DNA from: Candidatus Poribacteria bacterium
GTDB taxonomy: Bacteria; Poribacteria; WGA-4E; PCPOR2b
Assembly (NCBI GenBank): GCA_022822005.1
Contig: JAJECO010000046.1
Location: forward strand, 62,001-126,000
Direction of reading: 5' to 3'
Length of the DNA: 64,000 nt
Shown here: positions 17,616 through 27,359 of the stretch, one piece after another
How positions within the stretch are numbered: position 1 is the stretch's first letter
Layout: every line of letters begins with the position of its first letter
Made by a program: the position numbers and the translations under genes
Notes under the pieces: generated by a model
What the model was told of the DNA's origin: nothing
The model's database searches: none
Seen by the model: the letters and a program-made list of their open reading frames with translations, nothing else

Positions 17616-18809
17616 ATGGCAATCGAGAAATTCACCATTTCACGAAACGACGACATTTATGAATGCTTCCCCTATATCTGTCGTTCCCGAACCGGCAGAA
17701 TCATTTTGACCTACCGCGAAAGCAATGGTCATGTCGCCAGTGAGTTTTGTCGCTTAATCGTCCGGATCAGCGATGATGCGGGACACACCTGGTCCGAGGC
17801 ACAGGTGATTCGCGATGAAGATAAATCGACCGGCATCTTGACAACGTGGAACTGCCCTAAGATACAGCAACTCAAGGACGGACGGATCCTACTGCTCTGC
17901 GATACCTATCTTTTTCCGCCGGGCGAGTGGGGTGAAGGAGAGGCGCACTGCCACATCGTGCTCTGGTTCAGTGACGATGATGGAGAAAGCTGGTCGGATC
18001 CGATCCCAACCCCGGTCAAAGGCATCTGCCCGGACATAGTCACGGAGATGGACGATGGACGGTGGCTGCTGCCGAGCAACGTCACCAACCCGAAAACCGG
18101 ACGGAGTATCCAAAATATCACAACAAGTCACGACGAAGGAGGGACGTGGGAGGCTCCACTGACCATCTTCGACAACCCTGACCGCGAACTCGGCGAAGCG
18201 ACCATCGTGCCTTGTCCCGACGGGGAATTGGTTGTCTATCTGCGGGAGGACTCGGGCAGCCCGTTACAAAAGATGATTTCAACAGATGGCGGTTACCGGT
18301 GGGAAGGTCCCTACGACACCTTAAACCCAGCCGCTCACGGGATGCCGGTCGCAGGTCTCACACAAGACGGGTTTATGTTAATCGTCGGACGTTTTGGCTT
18401 ACACTCTTGTTGGCGTGTTGACATGTCTGAAGAGACTTGGGGGAAACGGTTGGCACGACGCACCATTGTCATCCCAAGAGTCCCCGCTAACGAATCGTTC
18501 ATCGCCCGCAGACAGCCGGGCCCCAGTGAATTGGCAACAGATGATGAGGTGATTGTCGCTGCAGGCGGTTCATCGGTACATACCTTTGCATTTCTGGAAC
18601 CGCTGGATAGTGCACTCGATCCAGATAAAGGGACCCAAAAGGGCTTGCTACTCCCGTTAGACCTCGACGCCAATAACCTCGGCGCCGATAGCGGTTATGC
18701 CTCTTGGGTCGAATACGAGCGAGGGAAATTCTTAGCTGTAAACTACATCAACGACGACGCACCGATGGCACAGATTCGTGGTTATCGGTTCGGATTAGAA
18801 GATTTCTGA
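17616..18809 (+). CDS. sialidase-fold (BNR/Asp-box) protein
   Basis: A 397-aa six-bladed beta-propeller of the sialidase superfamily. Asp-box repeats S-D-D-G-x-T/S-W occur as ISDDAGHTWSE, FSDDDGESWSD and TSHDEGGTWEAP, with a degenerate STDGGYRWEGP. No signal peptide is seen, so it is probably cytoplasmic. I chose the ATG at 17616 rather than the track's TTG because AGGACAG precedes it. It trails the AKR/dehydrogenase pair by 41 bp. Family members include exo-sialidases and other glycosidases; the exact substrate is unknown. Confidence 0.82.
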   Translation: MAIEKFTISRNDDIYECFPYICRSRTGRIILTYRESNGHVASEFCRLIVRISDDAGHTWSEAQVIRDEDKSTGILTTWNCPKIQQLKDGRILLLCDTYLFPPGEWGEGEAHCHIVLWFSDDDGESWSDPIPTPVKGICPDIVTEMDDGRWLLPSNVTNPKTGRSIQNITTSHDEGGTWEAPLTIFDNPDRELGEATIVPCPDGELVVYLREDSGSPLQKMISTDGGYRWEGPYDTLNPAAHGMPVAGLTQDGFMLIVGRFGLHSCWRVDMSEETWGKRLARRTIVIPRVPANESFIARRQPGPSELATDDEVIVAAGGSSVHTFAFLEPLDSALDPDKGTQKGLLLPLDLDANNLGADSGYASWVEYERGKFLAVNYINDDAPMAQIRGYRFGLEDF

Positions 18810-19550
18810 GATCTACACAAATTAAAATAATCTAAGTTGCTAAGACGTGTTGACATTTTGATTTTGCTAATTCGACAAATGTGGCGCAAACTGTATGATG
18901 TTTAAGTAAATATGCCGGTAATGTTATCCCCAAAAAACCATTGTAGGGGCAGGTCTTGTGCCTGCCCGTATATTACCGAATTAATAAATTAATCTTCATT
19001 TATAGTGAATAATAGAAATAAGTAAACATTACCCATAACTCCGACCTTCGAGAGGTTGCCAAAGTCCCCCTGACAAGTTTCCCCCCTGACAAGGGGGGCG
19101 AGGGGGGTTGGGGATTTAGGGGGTTGGCTGTGCAGTGGGAATGTCTAAGTATGGTAAAAATTATAATTACTGATACATTTGAATAATAACCACTGCTGTT
19201 AGTTTGCAGCTGTTGATAACGTCAAACGTGATGCGTGAAACATCAAAACTATTGGATCTTCGGTGCCTTTAGCCCCAGCGGGGCGGCATGTTTATAGTAC
19301 ATGGATAAACAAATACCCAAAAGCCCCGGAGGGGCGACATGTGCAGCCAAAGGGTAGAACCTAAGAAGAATCAATCAGCTACCCCACTAATGAATCAATC
19401 AACGCTTCAACAATGTGGAAAAGACCCTTTCACTAACTAGCACCAAAGGTTAATGTGTGTACTTATGTATTGTTCACCATAGTTTGCGTACTCGGATCAC
19501 AATCTAACAGATCGTGGTACAAAAGACTATTTTTATGAAATCATTTTTTG
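18810..19550. repeat. intergenic region with palindromic repeats and a duplicated cassette
   Basis: About 740 bp without a gene. At 18943-18969 there is a GTAGG-type palindrome (GGGCAGG/CCTGCCC). Near 19080 there is a C/G-run hairpin (CCCCCCTGACAAGGGGGG). From about 19190 to 19460 it matches the intergenic region at about 25005-25300, including paired GCCCC-GGGGC palindromes at about 19269 and 19320. No coding potential is evident. Confidence 0.65.
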
Positions 19551-19565
19551 CAAAGGAGGCAGAGC

Positions 19566-20510
19566 ATGGCAACAAGACTTGGTAGTGAAGATTACATCTA
19601 TGAGGAACTGGCGGATTGGGCACAGCTGCCCGATGGTTGGAGCTTTAAGGAGGTTGCCGATGTCGTGGTGGATGCACAAGACCGCGTCTATGTGTTCAAT
19701 CGGGGCGAGCATCCCATGATAATTTTTGAGCCTGATGGCAGCTTTGTCGCCTCGTGGGGAGAGGATCTGTTCACCCGCGCCCACGGCGTTACCGTCGGTC
19801 CCGATGGAATGCTCTATTGTGTGGACGACGGCGACCATTCAATCCGGAAATGCACCCCCGACGGCGAAGTCTTGATGACTATCGGCACACCCAACGAACC
19901 CGCGCCGATCCATAGCGGGGAACCCTTTAACCGTCCAACCAAGGTAGCCTTTGACCCGAAAACTGATGAACTCTACATATCGGACGGATACGGAAATGCC
20001 AGCGTGCACAAGTTCTCCCTTGATGGGAAACATCTTTTCTCTTGGGGAGAGTATGGGACAGACCCGGGGCAATTCAACTTGGTACACAGCGTCTGCACCG
20101 ACAGCGATGGCAAGGTGTATATCGCTGACCGGGAGAGCCACCGTGTACAGATTTTCGATGCGGATGGCCGTTATTTAGACCAATGGAACAATCTGCACCG
20201 CCCCTGTGGACTGCACATCGAAGATGACTTGGTCTACATCGGTCAAGTTCCGACCCAACTTGAGGTGAACGCCGACTATCCCAACATTGGGGGATGCGTT
20301 ACTATTCACGATCTGAATGGTCATCGTCTGGCTCGGTTGGGCGATGTGTGGCGTGGAGAGGGGCCCGGACAATTTATCTCGCCTCACGGGATAGCAATTG
20401 ATTCGCACGGGGATATATACGTGGGCGAGGTTTCTTGGGCAGCCTACGGTCGAACGCTTTCCCCACCCAGAGAGGTTCGCAGCTTCCGTAAGTTGGTCAA
20501 GGTTGATTAG
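19566..20510 (+). CDS. NHL-repeat beta-propeller protein
   Basis: 314 aa from the ATG at 19566, preceded by AAAGGAGG. It has repeated NHL-type blades: VADVVVDAQDRVYVFNRG, AHGVTVGPDGMLYCVDDG, PTKVAFDPKTDELYISDG, VHSVCTDSDGKVYIADR and PHGIAIDSHGDIYVGEV. The overall look resembles the peptidyl-alpha-hydroxyglycine lyase-like propellers. No signal peptide is visible. It heads a run with PhyH, Gfo/Idh/MocA and PfkB genes. The catalytic or binding role is unknown. Confidence 0.85.
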   Translation: MATRLGSEDYIYEELADWAQLPDGWSFKEVADVVVDAQDRVYVFNRGEHPMIIFEPDGSFVASWGEDLFTRAHGVTVGPDGMLYCVDDGDHSIRKCTPDGEVLMTIGTPNEPAPIHSGEPFNRPTKVAFDPKTDELYISDGYGNASVHKFSLDGKHLFSWGEYGTDPGQFNLVHSVCTDSDGKVYIADRESHRVQIFDADGRYLDQWNNLHRPCGLHIEDDLVYIGQVPTQLEVNADYPNIGGCVTIHDLNGHRLARLGDVWRGEGPGQFISPHGIAIDSHGDIYVGEVSWAAYGRTLSPPREVRSFRKLVKVD

Positions 20511-20542
20511 AATCACTACCGTCTAGATTTGGAGGACGCATT

Positions 20543-21427
20543 ATGAAATTGACAACTGAACAGATTAAAGAATTTCAGACCCGCGGTGTCCTTATCGCCA
20601 AGAATGCCCTCGCCGACGAGGATTTGCAGCCGGTAATCGACGAGATATGTGAGTTCATAGATCGGCGGGCACTTGAATTGAAGGAAGAGGGAAAGATCGA
20701 AGACCTATGTGAGGCTGAGCCGTTTGAGACCCGGTACGGACAACTTTTCGCACAATGCAGAGAAATTGGCAACGGTCTTGATATCATGAACTATCGTGGC
20801 AAGGCGGTCTTTGACTTTCTGCACAATAAAAACCTGCTTGATGTCATCGAATCGCTCGTTGGGCCGGACATCGTCTGCAATCCGATCCAACACCTACGAC
20901 CCACTCCCCCAATCCGGTACTATGAGGACAGCAGTCCCGCTTCGCATATCGGACCCCTGCACCAAGACGCTGGTGTCATCATGCCGGAAGCCGAGGGCTC
21001 AGACATCATCACTTGCTGGCTCCCACTGGGCGATGCTACCGCTGAGATGGGGTGTCTGGAGGTCTTGCCCGGCGTGGTCAACAGTGGATATTTACGCCAT
21101 CAGCCCGAAGGCGGAACGAGCATCTATCCCGAAGACATACCAGAGATTGAACCTGTGCCGATGGTATGCTGCAGGGGTGATTTGGTACTGATGAGTCGTT
21201 TCACACCGCATCGCGGGATGCCCAACCGTTCGGATAAATGCCGCTGGTCGATGGATCTGCGCTACCACCCAACCGGTCATCACACGGGTCGCACGGGACA
21301 TCCGGATTTTGTCGTGCGCAGCCAAAGCGATCCAGACAGTGTCATGCACGATCATGAAGCGTGGTGTCGTCTCTGGATCGACGCCTTTGAGAATCCGAAG
21401 GGTGTGGTCATGCACAGAGCGGATTGA
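20543..21427 (+). CDS. phytanoyl-CoA dioxygenase (PhyH) family protein
   Basis: A 294-aa Fe(II)/2-oxoglutarate-dependent oxygenase. The iron-binding HxD lies in GPLHQDAGV and the distal His in FTPHRGMPN, followed by an Arg-containing strand SMDLRYHPTG that would hold 2-oxoglutarate. GGAGGA precedes the ATG. The family hydroxylates diverse small molecules and is strongly expanded in Poribacteria. It lies 32 bp after the NHL gene and 66 bp before the Gfo/Idh/MocA gene, suggesting a joint pathway. The substrate is unknown. Confidence 0.92.
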   Translation: MKLTTEQIKEFQTRGVLIAKNALADEDLQPVIDEICEFIDRRALELKEEGKIEDLCEAEPFETRYGQLFAQCREIGNGLDIMNYRGKAVFDFLHNKNLLDVIESLVGPDIVCNPIQHLRPTPPIRYYEDSSPASHIGPLHQDAGVIMPEAEGSDIITCWLPLGDATAEMGCLEVLPGVVNSGYLRHQPEGGTSIYPEDIPEIEPVPMVCCRGDLVLMSRFTPHRGMPNRSDKCRWSMDLRYHPTGHHTGRTGHPDFVVRSQSDPDSVMHDHEAWCRLWIDAFENPKGVVMHRAD

Positions 21428-21493
21428 GATTGTATACACTTCTGACCGGTTAGAGAGATTCAAGGATCTGAACTACCAATAAGGAAAATCAGA

Positions 21494-22522
21494 ATGCAAG
21501 AGATTAATGTTGGTATCATCGGTGCAGGTGGAATTGCTGGAGGCAAACATCTGCCGGGGCACCGAAATGTCGAAGGCGTCTCAATAACTGCTGTCTGCGA
21601 TATTGATCAACAGCGTGCAGAGAATTTCGCGAAGCAACATGACATCAAACATGTCTTCACCGACTACAACGAAATGGTCGCGATGCCTGAGTTGAACGCC
21701 GTTAGTGTCTGTACGCCCAATAATTTCCACGCGCCCCCAACGATCGCGGCACTTGAAGCGGGAAAGCATGTTATCTGCGAAAAGCCGATCGCCGGGAACG
21801 CAATCGACGGACAGGCGATGGTCGATGCCCAGAAAGCGTCGGGAAAAGTGCTTCAGATTGGATTGCAGTCGCGGTTTGGGGCAGAAGCACAGACCTTGCG
21901 CAAGCTATATGAAGATGGGTTCTTCGGCAATATCTACTACGCGCGTGCCATGGCGATGCGACGCCGAGGTGTGCCCGCTTCACCATCATTTATCACAAAA
22001 TCAATCGCAGGCGGCGGCCCCCTGATTGACATCGGGGTGCACATCCTTGATGTGCTGTTGTGGATGATCGGGGCACCGAAACCGATTGAGGCATTTGGAT
22101 CAGTCGCACAGAAATTTGGACATCAAGCCGATGTGATTAACCCGTGGGGGACATGGATCCCCGCCCAATTCGATGTTGAAGATTTTGCGATGGGTGCTAT
22201 CCGCTTTGAGGGCGGCTTAACTGTGACGCTGGAAACCGCGTGGGCATCTCATATTGAGAACACCGGACAGACCTTCTTCATGGGCGACAGAGCCGGTGCG
22301 ACATACGGTCCCACACGTATCTATATGGACAAAGACGGTGAAATGATCGACTACGAACCGGAACTCCTAACCGGCTTGCTGGGCGAATTTGAATCGTTCC
22401 ACAAAGCGATTCGTGAAGGGCTGCCGTCACCCGTGCCCGCAGAAGAGGTGCTTATTGTTGCGAAAATCTTCGATGCCCTCTACGAATCCGCTCGAATCGG
22501 TCGGTCGGTGCCTATTCACTGA
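21494..22522 (+). CDS. Gfo/Idh/MocA family oxidoreductase
   Basis: A 342-aa NAD(P)-dependent dehydrogenase acting on sugars or inositols. The Rossmann loop IIGAGGIAGGKH opens the protein. The EKP motif (CEKPIA) carries the cofactor/active-site Lys near residue 97. GGGPLIDIGVHILDVLLW has the conserved Asp/His of the C-terminal domain. AAGGA precedes the ATG. It lies within the NHL-PhyH-oxidoreductase-kinase run. Confidence 0.92.
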   Translation: MQEINVGIIGAGGIAGGKHLPGHRNVEGVSITAVCDIDQQRAENFAKQHDIKHVFTDYNEMVAMPELNAVSVCTPNNFHAPPTIAALEAGKHVICEKPIAGNAIDGQAMVDAQKASGKVLQIGLQSRFGAEAQTLRKLYEDGFFGNIYYARAMAMRRRGVPASPSFITKSIAGGGPLIDIGVHILDVLLWMIGAPKPIEAFGSVAQKFGHQADVINPWGTWIPAQFDVEDFAMGAIRFEGGLTVTLETAWASHIENTGQTFFMGDRAGATYGPTRIYMDKDGEMIDYEPELLTGLLGEFESFHKAIREGLPSPVPAEEVLIVAKIFDALYESARIGRSVPIH

Positions 22523-22751
22523 AACTATTGAGACCGATATAGACTCTCTTCGCCAACCTTCATTGAAGGGAAATTCGTCGAGCGATTGAGTTCTTACTGC
22601 TCACATCGGCGGCTGACTCATCGACCTGTTGCGCTCCGATGGCGACCCACCTCTAACCATTTACTTACAGCGCATAGTATCTCCCCCAAGAAGCATCTCA
22701 TCGAGATGAATATAGGCACTACCCAACGTGCAAAACAAGGTGGCCTGACAA

Positions 22752-23684
22752 ATGAGCGATAACCCCACGAAACAGATTGCCGTCATCGGTAGTATCGTCA
22801 TAGATTTAGCGGTGCAAACGCCACGCATCCCCGCTGTGGGAGAAACGCTGCTGGGGGACAATTTCAAGATCGGTCCCGGAGGTAAGGGGGCTAACGCCGC
22901 CGTCGCTGTGCAAAGGGCAGGAGGGGCAGCGGTGCTGCTCGGCTGCATCGGCGACGACGATTTTGGACGTATGGAGATGGCTGCCTTGCAAACGGAAGGC
23001 GTTGATGTGGATGCCGTCACGGTCCATCCAGAAGCCTCGACGGGTGTGGGCATCGCAATGATCGACGCTGACGGCGAAAATACCATCTTGGGTGTTTTGG
23101 GAGCTAATGATTACCTAAGTCCCGACGATGTGGGACGTGCCTTGGCACTGCATCGAGATATGTTAGATGGTATCTTGGTCAACTTTGAAGTTCCTGAACC
23201 CGCTGTGGCAGCTGCCGTGCGACTGGGGGTGGATTATGGCGTTCCAGTAATTGTAGACGCCGGACCCGCTCGTCCCTACACACCGGAAACTTGGCGAGAC
23301 TGCACAATTCTAACACCCAATGAACAGGAGACCGAAACCCTAGTAGGCTACCCCATTTCAGACGACACGATAGCGGAACGGGCTGCGCGTGAATTGCTTG
23401 GGATGGGACCGAGTGCCGTGGTACTGCATCGGGGGGCACATGGTGCCCTTCTCGTAACGGCAGACGATACGATTCATATTCCAAGTTTCTCTGTGGATGT
23501 GGTGGACACAACCGGCGCTGGAGACGCCTTTTCCGGCACACTGTCTGTCGCCGTGGCGGAAGGACTGCCGCTTGCGGATGCTATCCGTCGCGCCAACGCC
23601 GCTGGTGCACTGGCTGTTACCCGTTTGGGAACGCTACCCATCATGCCCACCCGTCAAGAAGTGGATGCGTTTCTGGAACATTAA
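22752..23684 (+). CDS. PfkB-family carbohydrate kinase (ribokinase-like)
   Basis: 310 aa. The signature PGGKGANAAVA near residue 40 and the anion-hole/catalytic motif DTTGAGDAFSG near residue 255 identify a ribokinase-type sugar kinase that phosphorylates a sugar using ATP. AAGGTGG precedes the ATG. It is 229 bp downstream of the Gfo/Idh/MocA gene and 42 bp upstream of a ferritin-like gene. Ribokinase is the most likely class, but fructokinase and others are not excluded. Confidence 0.9.
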   Translation: MSDNPTKQIAVIGSIVIDLAVQTPRIPAVGETLLGDNFKIGPGGKGANAAVAVQRAGGAAVLLGCIGDDDFGRMEMAALQTEGVDVDAVTVHPEASTGVGIAMIDADGENTILGVLGANDYLSPDDVGRALALHRDMLDGILVNFEVPEPAVAAAVRLGVDYGVPVIVDAGPARPYTPETWRDCTILTPNEQETETLVGYPISDDTIAERAARELLGMGPSAVVLHRGAHGALLVTADDTIHIPSFSVDVVDTTGAGDAFSGTLSVAVAEGLPLADAIRRANAAGALAVTRLGTLPIMPTRQEVDAFLEH

Positions 23685-23726
23685 AGTGAGCATACACTCA
23701 TCTAAACAGAACGAGGAGAGAGCAGG

Positions 23727-25001
23727 ATGAAGCGATCCTATCAATACGCCGGCTTGCAAAACCCAAAACAGGAGGGACTCAGCGTTGATCAATGCGCCGC
23801 CCGAATTCATCGATTCGCCTACGCTGCAGAACGATTGATGTTTTTGCAAGCCTCCCACATCATCAGCACACCGGAACGGGATGTCAAGGTATTGCTGGCA
23901 AGACTTCAATATGAAAACTCACAACATGCGTCCCAGTTCAAAGCCCGGCTGCCTGAATTGCGCATCTCTAAGAAAAAAGCGTATCAAGCACCCGATGTGT
24001 CCCTACAGATCGTTTTCGATGAAGCGATGTATGCAGCGAACACTGTTGAACTGTTGGCAGGATTGACAAAAGTGTTCAAACCCGCACTTTTGGAGGCATA
24101 CCGAAGGTATGTGGAGGACACCAACGGCTTGGCGGACTACCCTACTGTACGCATCCTGAAAACTGTCATCGCCGAAGTAGCGGATGGGCTGCGTCAGCTA
24201 GAAGCTGCCTACGACGACCTTATCGACACACCGGAAAAAGAAGCGGAAGCGGAGACTTGGAGCAGGACGCTTCACAACCTGCTCGCAGCTGCAGGGGGCA
24301 TTGATGGCACAGGCGAAGTGAACCTTGACGCACTCGAACCCGTTAGAGCGACCAACCCATATCTGATTCCGAAGCAGCTCACCCGCGATGATACTTTCCC
24401 GCGTGTGTGGGATATCATCCACGTTGACAACGAGCGGGTGGAAGAACGATTGATGCAGATGATTGCGACCCGTCTCGGAGAAACTACGATTGCGGAAGCG
24501 TTGGGATTTGTGCTGTATGAAATGAAAGATCAGCCGTGGGAATTTTATACCGATATTTCGCGTCATCTTTGGGATGAGATGCGGCATTCCGTCTTTGGTG
24601 AGGCAGCGGCAGAGGATATTTTCGATAATCGTTCCACGATGCCGATACGCGATTGGGAGTCTGCTTATCTCTTTAGGATGGATCCTTTGGAATTATACGC
24701 CATGCTCTTCGGTGTCGAGGCCGGTCTGATGAAATACCCTCCCGGCAAACGTGAGGAGTTTGAGTTTTGCCGCGATGCCGCACGCCACCCCCTGATGACA
24801 ACCCTCCAAGATTTTGACTGGGCAGACGAGGTGTTGCATGTCCACATTGCTCGCCGACGGTTGAAGGAGTGGTTTAACGGCAGTCCAGAAGAGCTGCAAG
24901 CACTCGGTCAAAAAGGACTCGACTTCCGAGCGAGGGCGCGAGCGATGCATCCCCAGTCTCCCCTGCCCGATGCAAGCGGCAAAATCAAGAGCACTCAATA
25001 G
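23727..25001 (+). CDS. ferritin-like (di-iron fold) hypothetical protein
   Basis: A 424-aa, largely helical cytoplasmic protein. Potential metal-ligand motifs of the ferritin-like superfamily occur in separated helices: YENSQH near residue 67, WDEMRHS near 285 and WADEVLHVH near 365. I do not recognise a named family beyond ferritin-like/DUF455-like. A GAGGAGA ribosome site precedes the ATG. It ends the run with the PfkB kinase (42-bp gap). An oxidase or iron-binding role is possible but unproven. Confidence 0.65.
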   Translation: MKRSYQYAGLQNPKQEGLSVDQCAARIHRFAYAAERLMFLQASHIISTPERDVKVLLARLQYENSQHASQFKARLPELRISKKKAYQAPDVSLQIVFDEAMYAANTVELLAGLTKVFKPALLEAYRRYVEDTNGLADYPTVRILKTVIAEVADGLRQLEAAYDDLIDTPEKEAEAETWSRTLHNLLAAAGGIDGTGEVNLDALEPVRATNPYLIPKQLTRDDTFPRVWDIIHVDNERVEERLMQMIATRLGETTIAEALGFVLYEMKDQPWEFYTDISRHLWDEMRHSVFGEAAAEDIFDNRSTMPIRDWESAYLFRMDPLELYAMLFGVEAGLMKYPPGKREEFEFCRDAARHPLMTTLQDFDWADEVLHVHIARRRLKEWFNGSPEELQALGQKGLDFRARARAMHPQSPLPDASGKIKSTQ

Positions 25002-25354
25002 TAACCAATGGTGCTAGTTTGCAGCTGTCGATAACGTGAAACGTGATGCGTGAAACGTAAAAATCATTGGTTCATCGGTTCATTTAGCCCCAGCGGGGCG
25101 ACATGTCTATAGTACACGGATAAACAAATACCCCAAAGCCCCAGCGGGGCGACATGTGTATCCGAAGGGTGAAACATAAGAAGAATGAATCAACCAACCG
25201 ACTAATGAATCAATGAACTCCCCGATAAATTGGGAGCTAAAGCGACTTGAACAATATAAAAACTTTCTCATTAAACTAGCACTAAAGGTCAGTATTCAAA
25301 GCCAGAATTGTATGATTTTCCGAGATAAACTCACTTTAAAAATAAGGAGATTCT
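25002..25354. repeat. intergenic copy of the palindrome cassette
   Basis: This stretch matches about 19190-19460 over most of its length. It carries two direct copies of AGCCCCAGCGGGGCGACATGT, at about 25086 and 25137, spaced 51 bp, with a conserved spacer (ATAGTACACGGATAAACAAATACCC). It ends just upstream of the TPP-enzyme gene. No coding sequence is seen. Confidence 0.7.
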
Positions 25355-26989
25355 ATGAAAGTTGCTGATGCTGTTGCTCATATTTTGAAGGCGGAGGGTG
25401 TAGAGTACCTATTTGCCTATCCGGTCAATCCTATCATCGATGCTGCGGCTGCCGTAGGAATTCGCCCAATCATTGTCCGTCAAGAACGGATTGGCCTTCA
25501 CATGGCGGATGCGTTTAGTCGGGTGTCCTCCGGTGAACGGATCGGGGTGTTTTGTATGCAGAGCGGTCCCGGTTCGGAGAACGCTTTCGGCGGTGTCGCC
25601 CAAGCTTACGGCGACTCGGTGCCAATCGTGGTGCTGCCGATGGGCTATTCGCGCTCCTTAACCAATGTTCCCCCTAACTTCAATTCCTTCCTCAATTTCC
25701 AGAATGTTACCAAGTCCTGCGAACAGGTCATCCTGCCTGAAGCAACGCCGGATGCGCTGAGACGCGCCTTCACTCAGGTGAAAAACGGCAGGCCCCGTCC
25801 TGCATTGGTGGAATTTCCGGCGGATGTGTTTCAGGAGGAAATCTCTGAACCCCTGAATTACCAACCCGCCCCGGTCACGCGTCCCGGACCAGACCCCAAC
25901 GCGATCCCAGAGATTGCCAGTATCCTGCTGGAGGCAGAAAGACCTGTGCTCTACGCCGGTCAGGGCGTCCATTATGCCAAAGGATGGGATGCTTTAAGAG
26001 AACTTGCGGAACTACTGGAGGCGCCCGTGACCACCAGTCTCGGCGGTAAGAGCGCTTTTCCTGAAAACCATCCCCTGTCCCTCGGCTCCGGCGGTCGATC
26101 CCTGCCGAAACCTGTGCATCACTTCCTGCAAAACGCCGATGTCATCTTTGGGGTTGGGTGCAGCTTCAGCATCACCAACTACGCACCGACCATCCCGAAG
26201 GGCAAAACGATTATTCAAGCCACGTTGGATGCAGCGGATCTCAACAAGGACGTAGCGGTGGAACACGCTTTGGTTGGGGACGCTCGCCTGACGCTGGAGG
26301 CGTTGGTCGATGAAATCCGTGGGCGTATAAGCAATACCCCACGTGGCCGCCGTGAGGGGGTGACACAGGAGATTCAAACGGTCAAAGGGGAATGGTTAGC
26401 ACAGTGGAGTCCCAAGCTGAACTCCGACGAGGTTCCGCTCTCCCCTTACCGGGTGATTCGGGATCTGATGGGTACGGTGGACGTGGCAAACACCATCATC
26501 ACTCACGACGCCGGGAGTCCCCGCGATCAGCTTTCACCCTTCTGGGAATCGGTCACACCGCTGTCCTATATCGGTTGGGGCAAAACCACACAACTGGGGT
26601 ACGGACTTGGTCTGATGATGGGTGCAAAACTGGCAGAGCCAGACAAACTGTGTATCAACATCTGGGGCGATGCTGCCATCGGTTTCACAGGCATGGATTT
26701 CGAGACCGCCGTCAGAGCAGGGATCCCTATCCTGTCGGTGTTGTTCAATAACTTCTCCATGGCGATCGAATTGCCAATTATGCAGCTCTCCACTGAGAAA
26801 TATCGCAGCACGGATATATCCGGGAACTATGCAGACATGGCGAAGGCATTCGGCGGCTACGGTGAGCGGGTGGAAACCCCGGATCAGATTATCCCTGCGA
26901 TTAAACGTGGGATTCAGAAGACAGAGGAAGGCGTTCCAACTCTGTTGGAATTCATCACGGCAAAGGAAATCGACTTTTCCATGTTCTAG
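25355..26989 (+). CDS. thiamine pyrophosphate-dependent enzyme (acetolactate synthase-like)
   Basis: 544 aa with the three-domain plan of the decarboxylase/synthase family. The N-terminal pyrimidine-binding domain has the catalytic Glu in IIVRQERIGLHMADAFSR. There is a central domain around residues 190-320. The C-terminal domain has the TPP/Mg motif GDAAIGFTG...VLFNN near residues 435-465. AAGGAG precedes the ATG. No regulatory subunit gene is adjacent. Acetolactate synthase, glyoxylate carboligase and benzoylformate decarboxylase-like activities cannot be distinguished. Confidence 0.9.
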   Translation: MKVADAVAHILKAEGVEYLFAYPVNPIIDAAAAVGIRPIIVRQERIGLHMADAFSRVSSGERIGVFCMQSGPGSENAFGGVAQAYGDSVPIVVLPMGYSRSLTNVPPNFNSFLNFQNVTKSCEQVILPEATPDALRRAFTQVKNGRPRPALVEFPADVFQEEISEPLNYQPAPVTRPGPDPNAIPEIASILLEAERPVLYAGQGVHYAKGWDALRELAELLEAPVTTSLGGKSAFPENHPLSLGSGGRSLPKPVHHFLQNADVIFGVGCSFSITNYAPTIPKGKTIIQATLDAADLNKDVAVEHALVGDARLTLEALVDEIRGRISNTPRGRREGVTQEIQTVKGEWLAQWSPKLNSDEVPLSPYRVIRDLMGTVDVANTIITHDAGSPRDQLSPFWESVTPLSYIGWGKTTQLGYGLGLMMGAKLAEPDKLCINIWGDAAIGFTGMDFETAVRAGIPILSVLFNNFSMAIELPIMQLSTEKYRSTDISGNYADMAKAFGGYGERVETPDQIIPAIKRGIQKTEEGVPTLLEFITAKEIDFSMF

Positions 26990-27359
26990 AACTCCGTAGA
27001 AGTTACGCACTTCAGATTGTAGCTGCCTGCCTGTCCCGATAAGTCGGGGATTTATCGGGCGTCGAGGGACATGTTCAGACTCTAAACCCATCGTAGGCGG
27101 GGCATCTTGCCCCGCACTTACATCTCTCAACCCGACAAAAACTCGGTGTTTCTCTAATTTACACCGTCTTTTTATAACCGAAGTTGCTAGTTGTCCAGTC
27201 TGCTCAGCTTGGATAGGCATATCCAAGCCATTTTGGCGCGTGTGCGGTGGATTTGCCAATCCACCGCGAGCAGTGAGTAATAGGTCAGACACCAATGAAC
27301 TAATGAACCAAATCGTTTTCGCGTTTCACGTTTTACCTTTCACGCTCAAGGAGGAAACT
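26990..27359. repeat. intergenic region with palindromic elements
   Basis: It contains CCCGATAAGTCGGG (near 27034), a GTAGG-type palindrome GCGGGGCA-TCT-TGCCCCGC at 27093-27116, and an AACTCGGTGTTTCT segment near 27140 related to the AGAAACCGAG palindrome family. Around 27230-27260 a GCGGTGGATTTGCCAATCCACCGC hairpin is present. No gene is seen; the track start at 27240 lies inside this hairpin. Confidence 0.55.
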
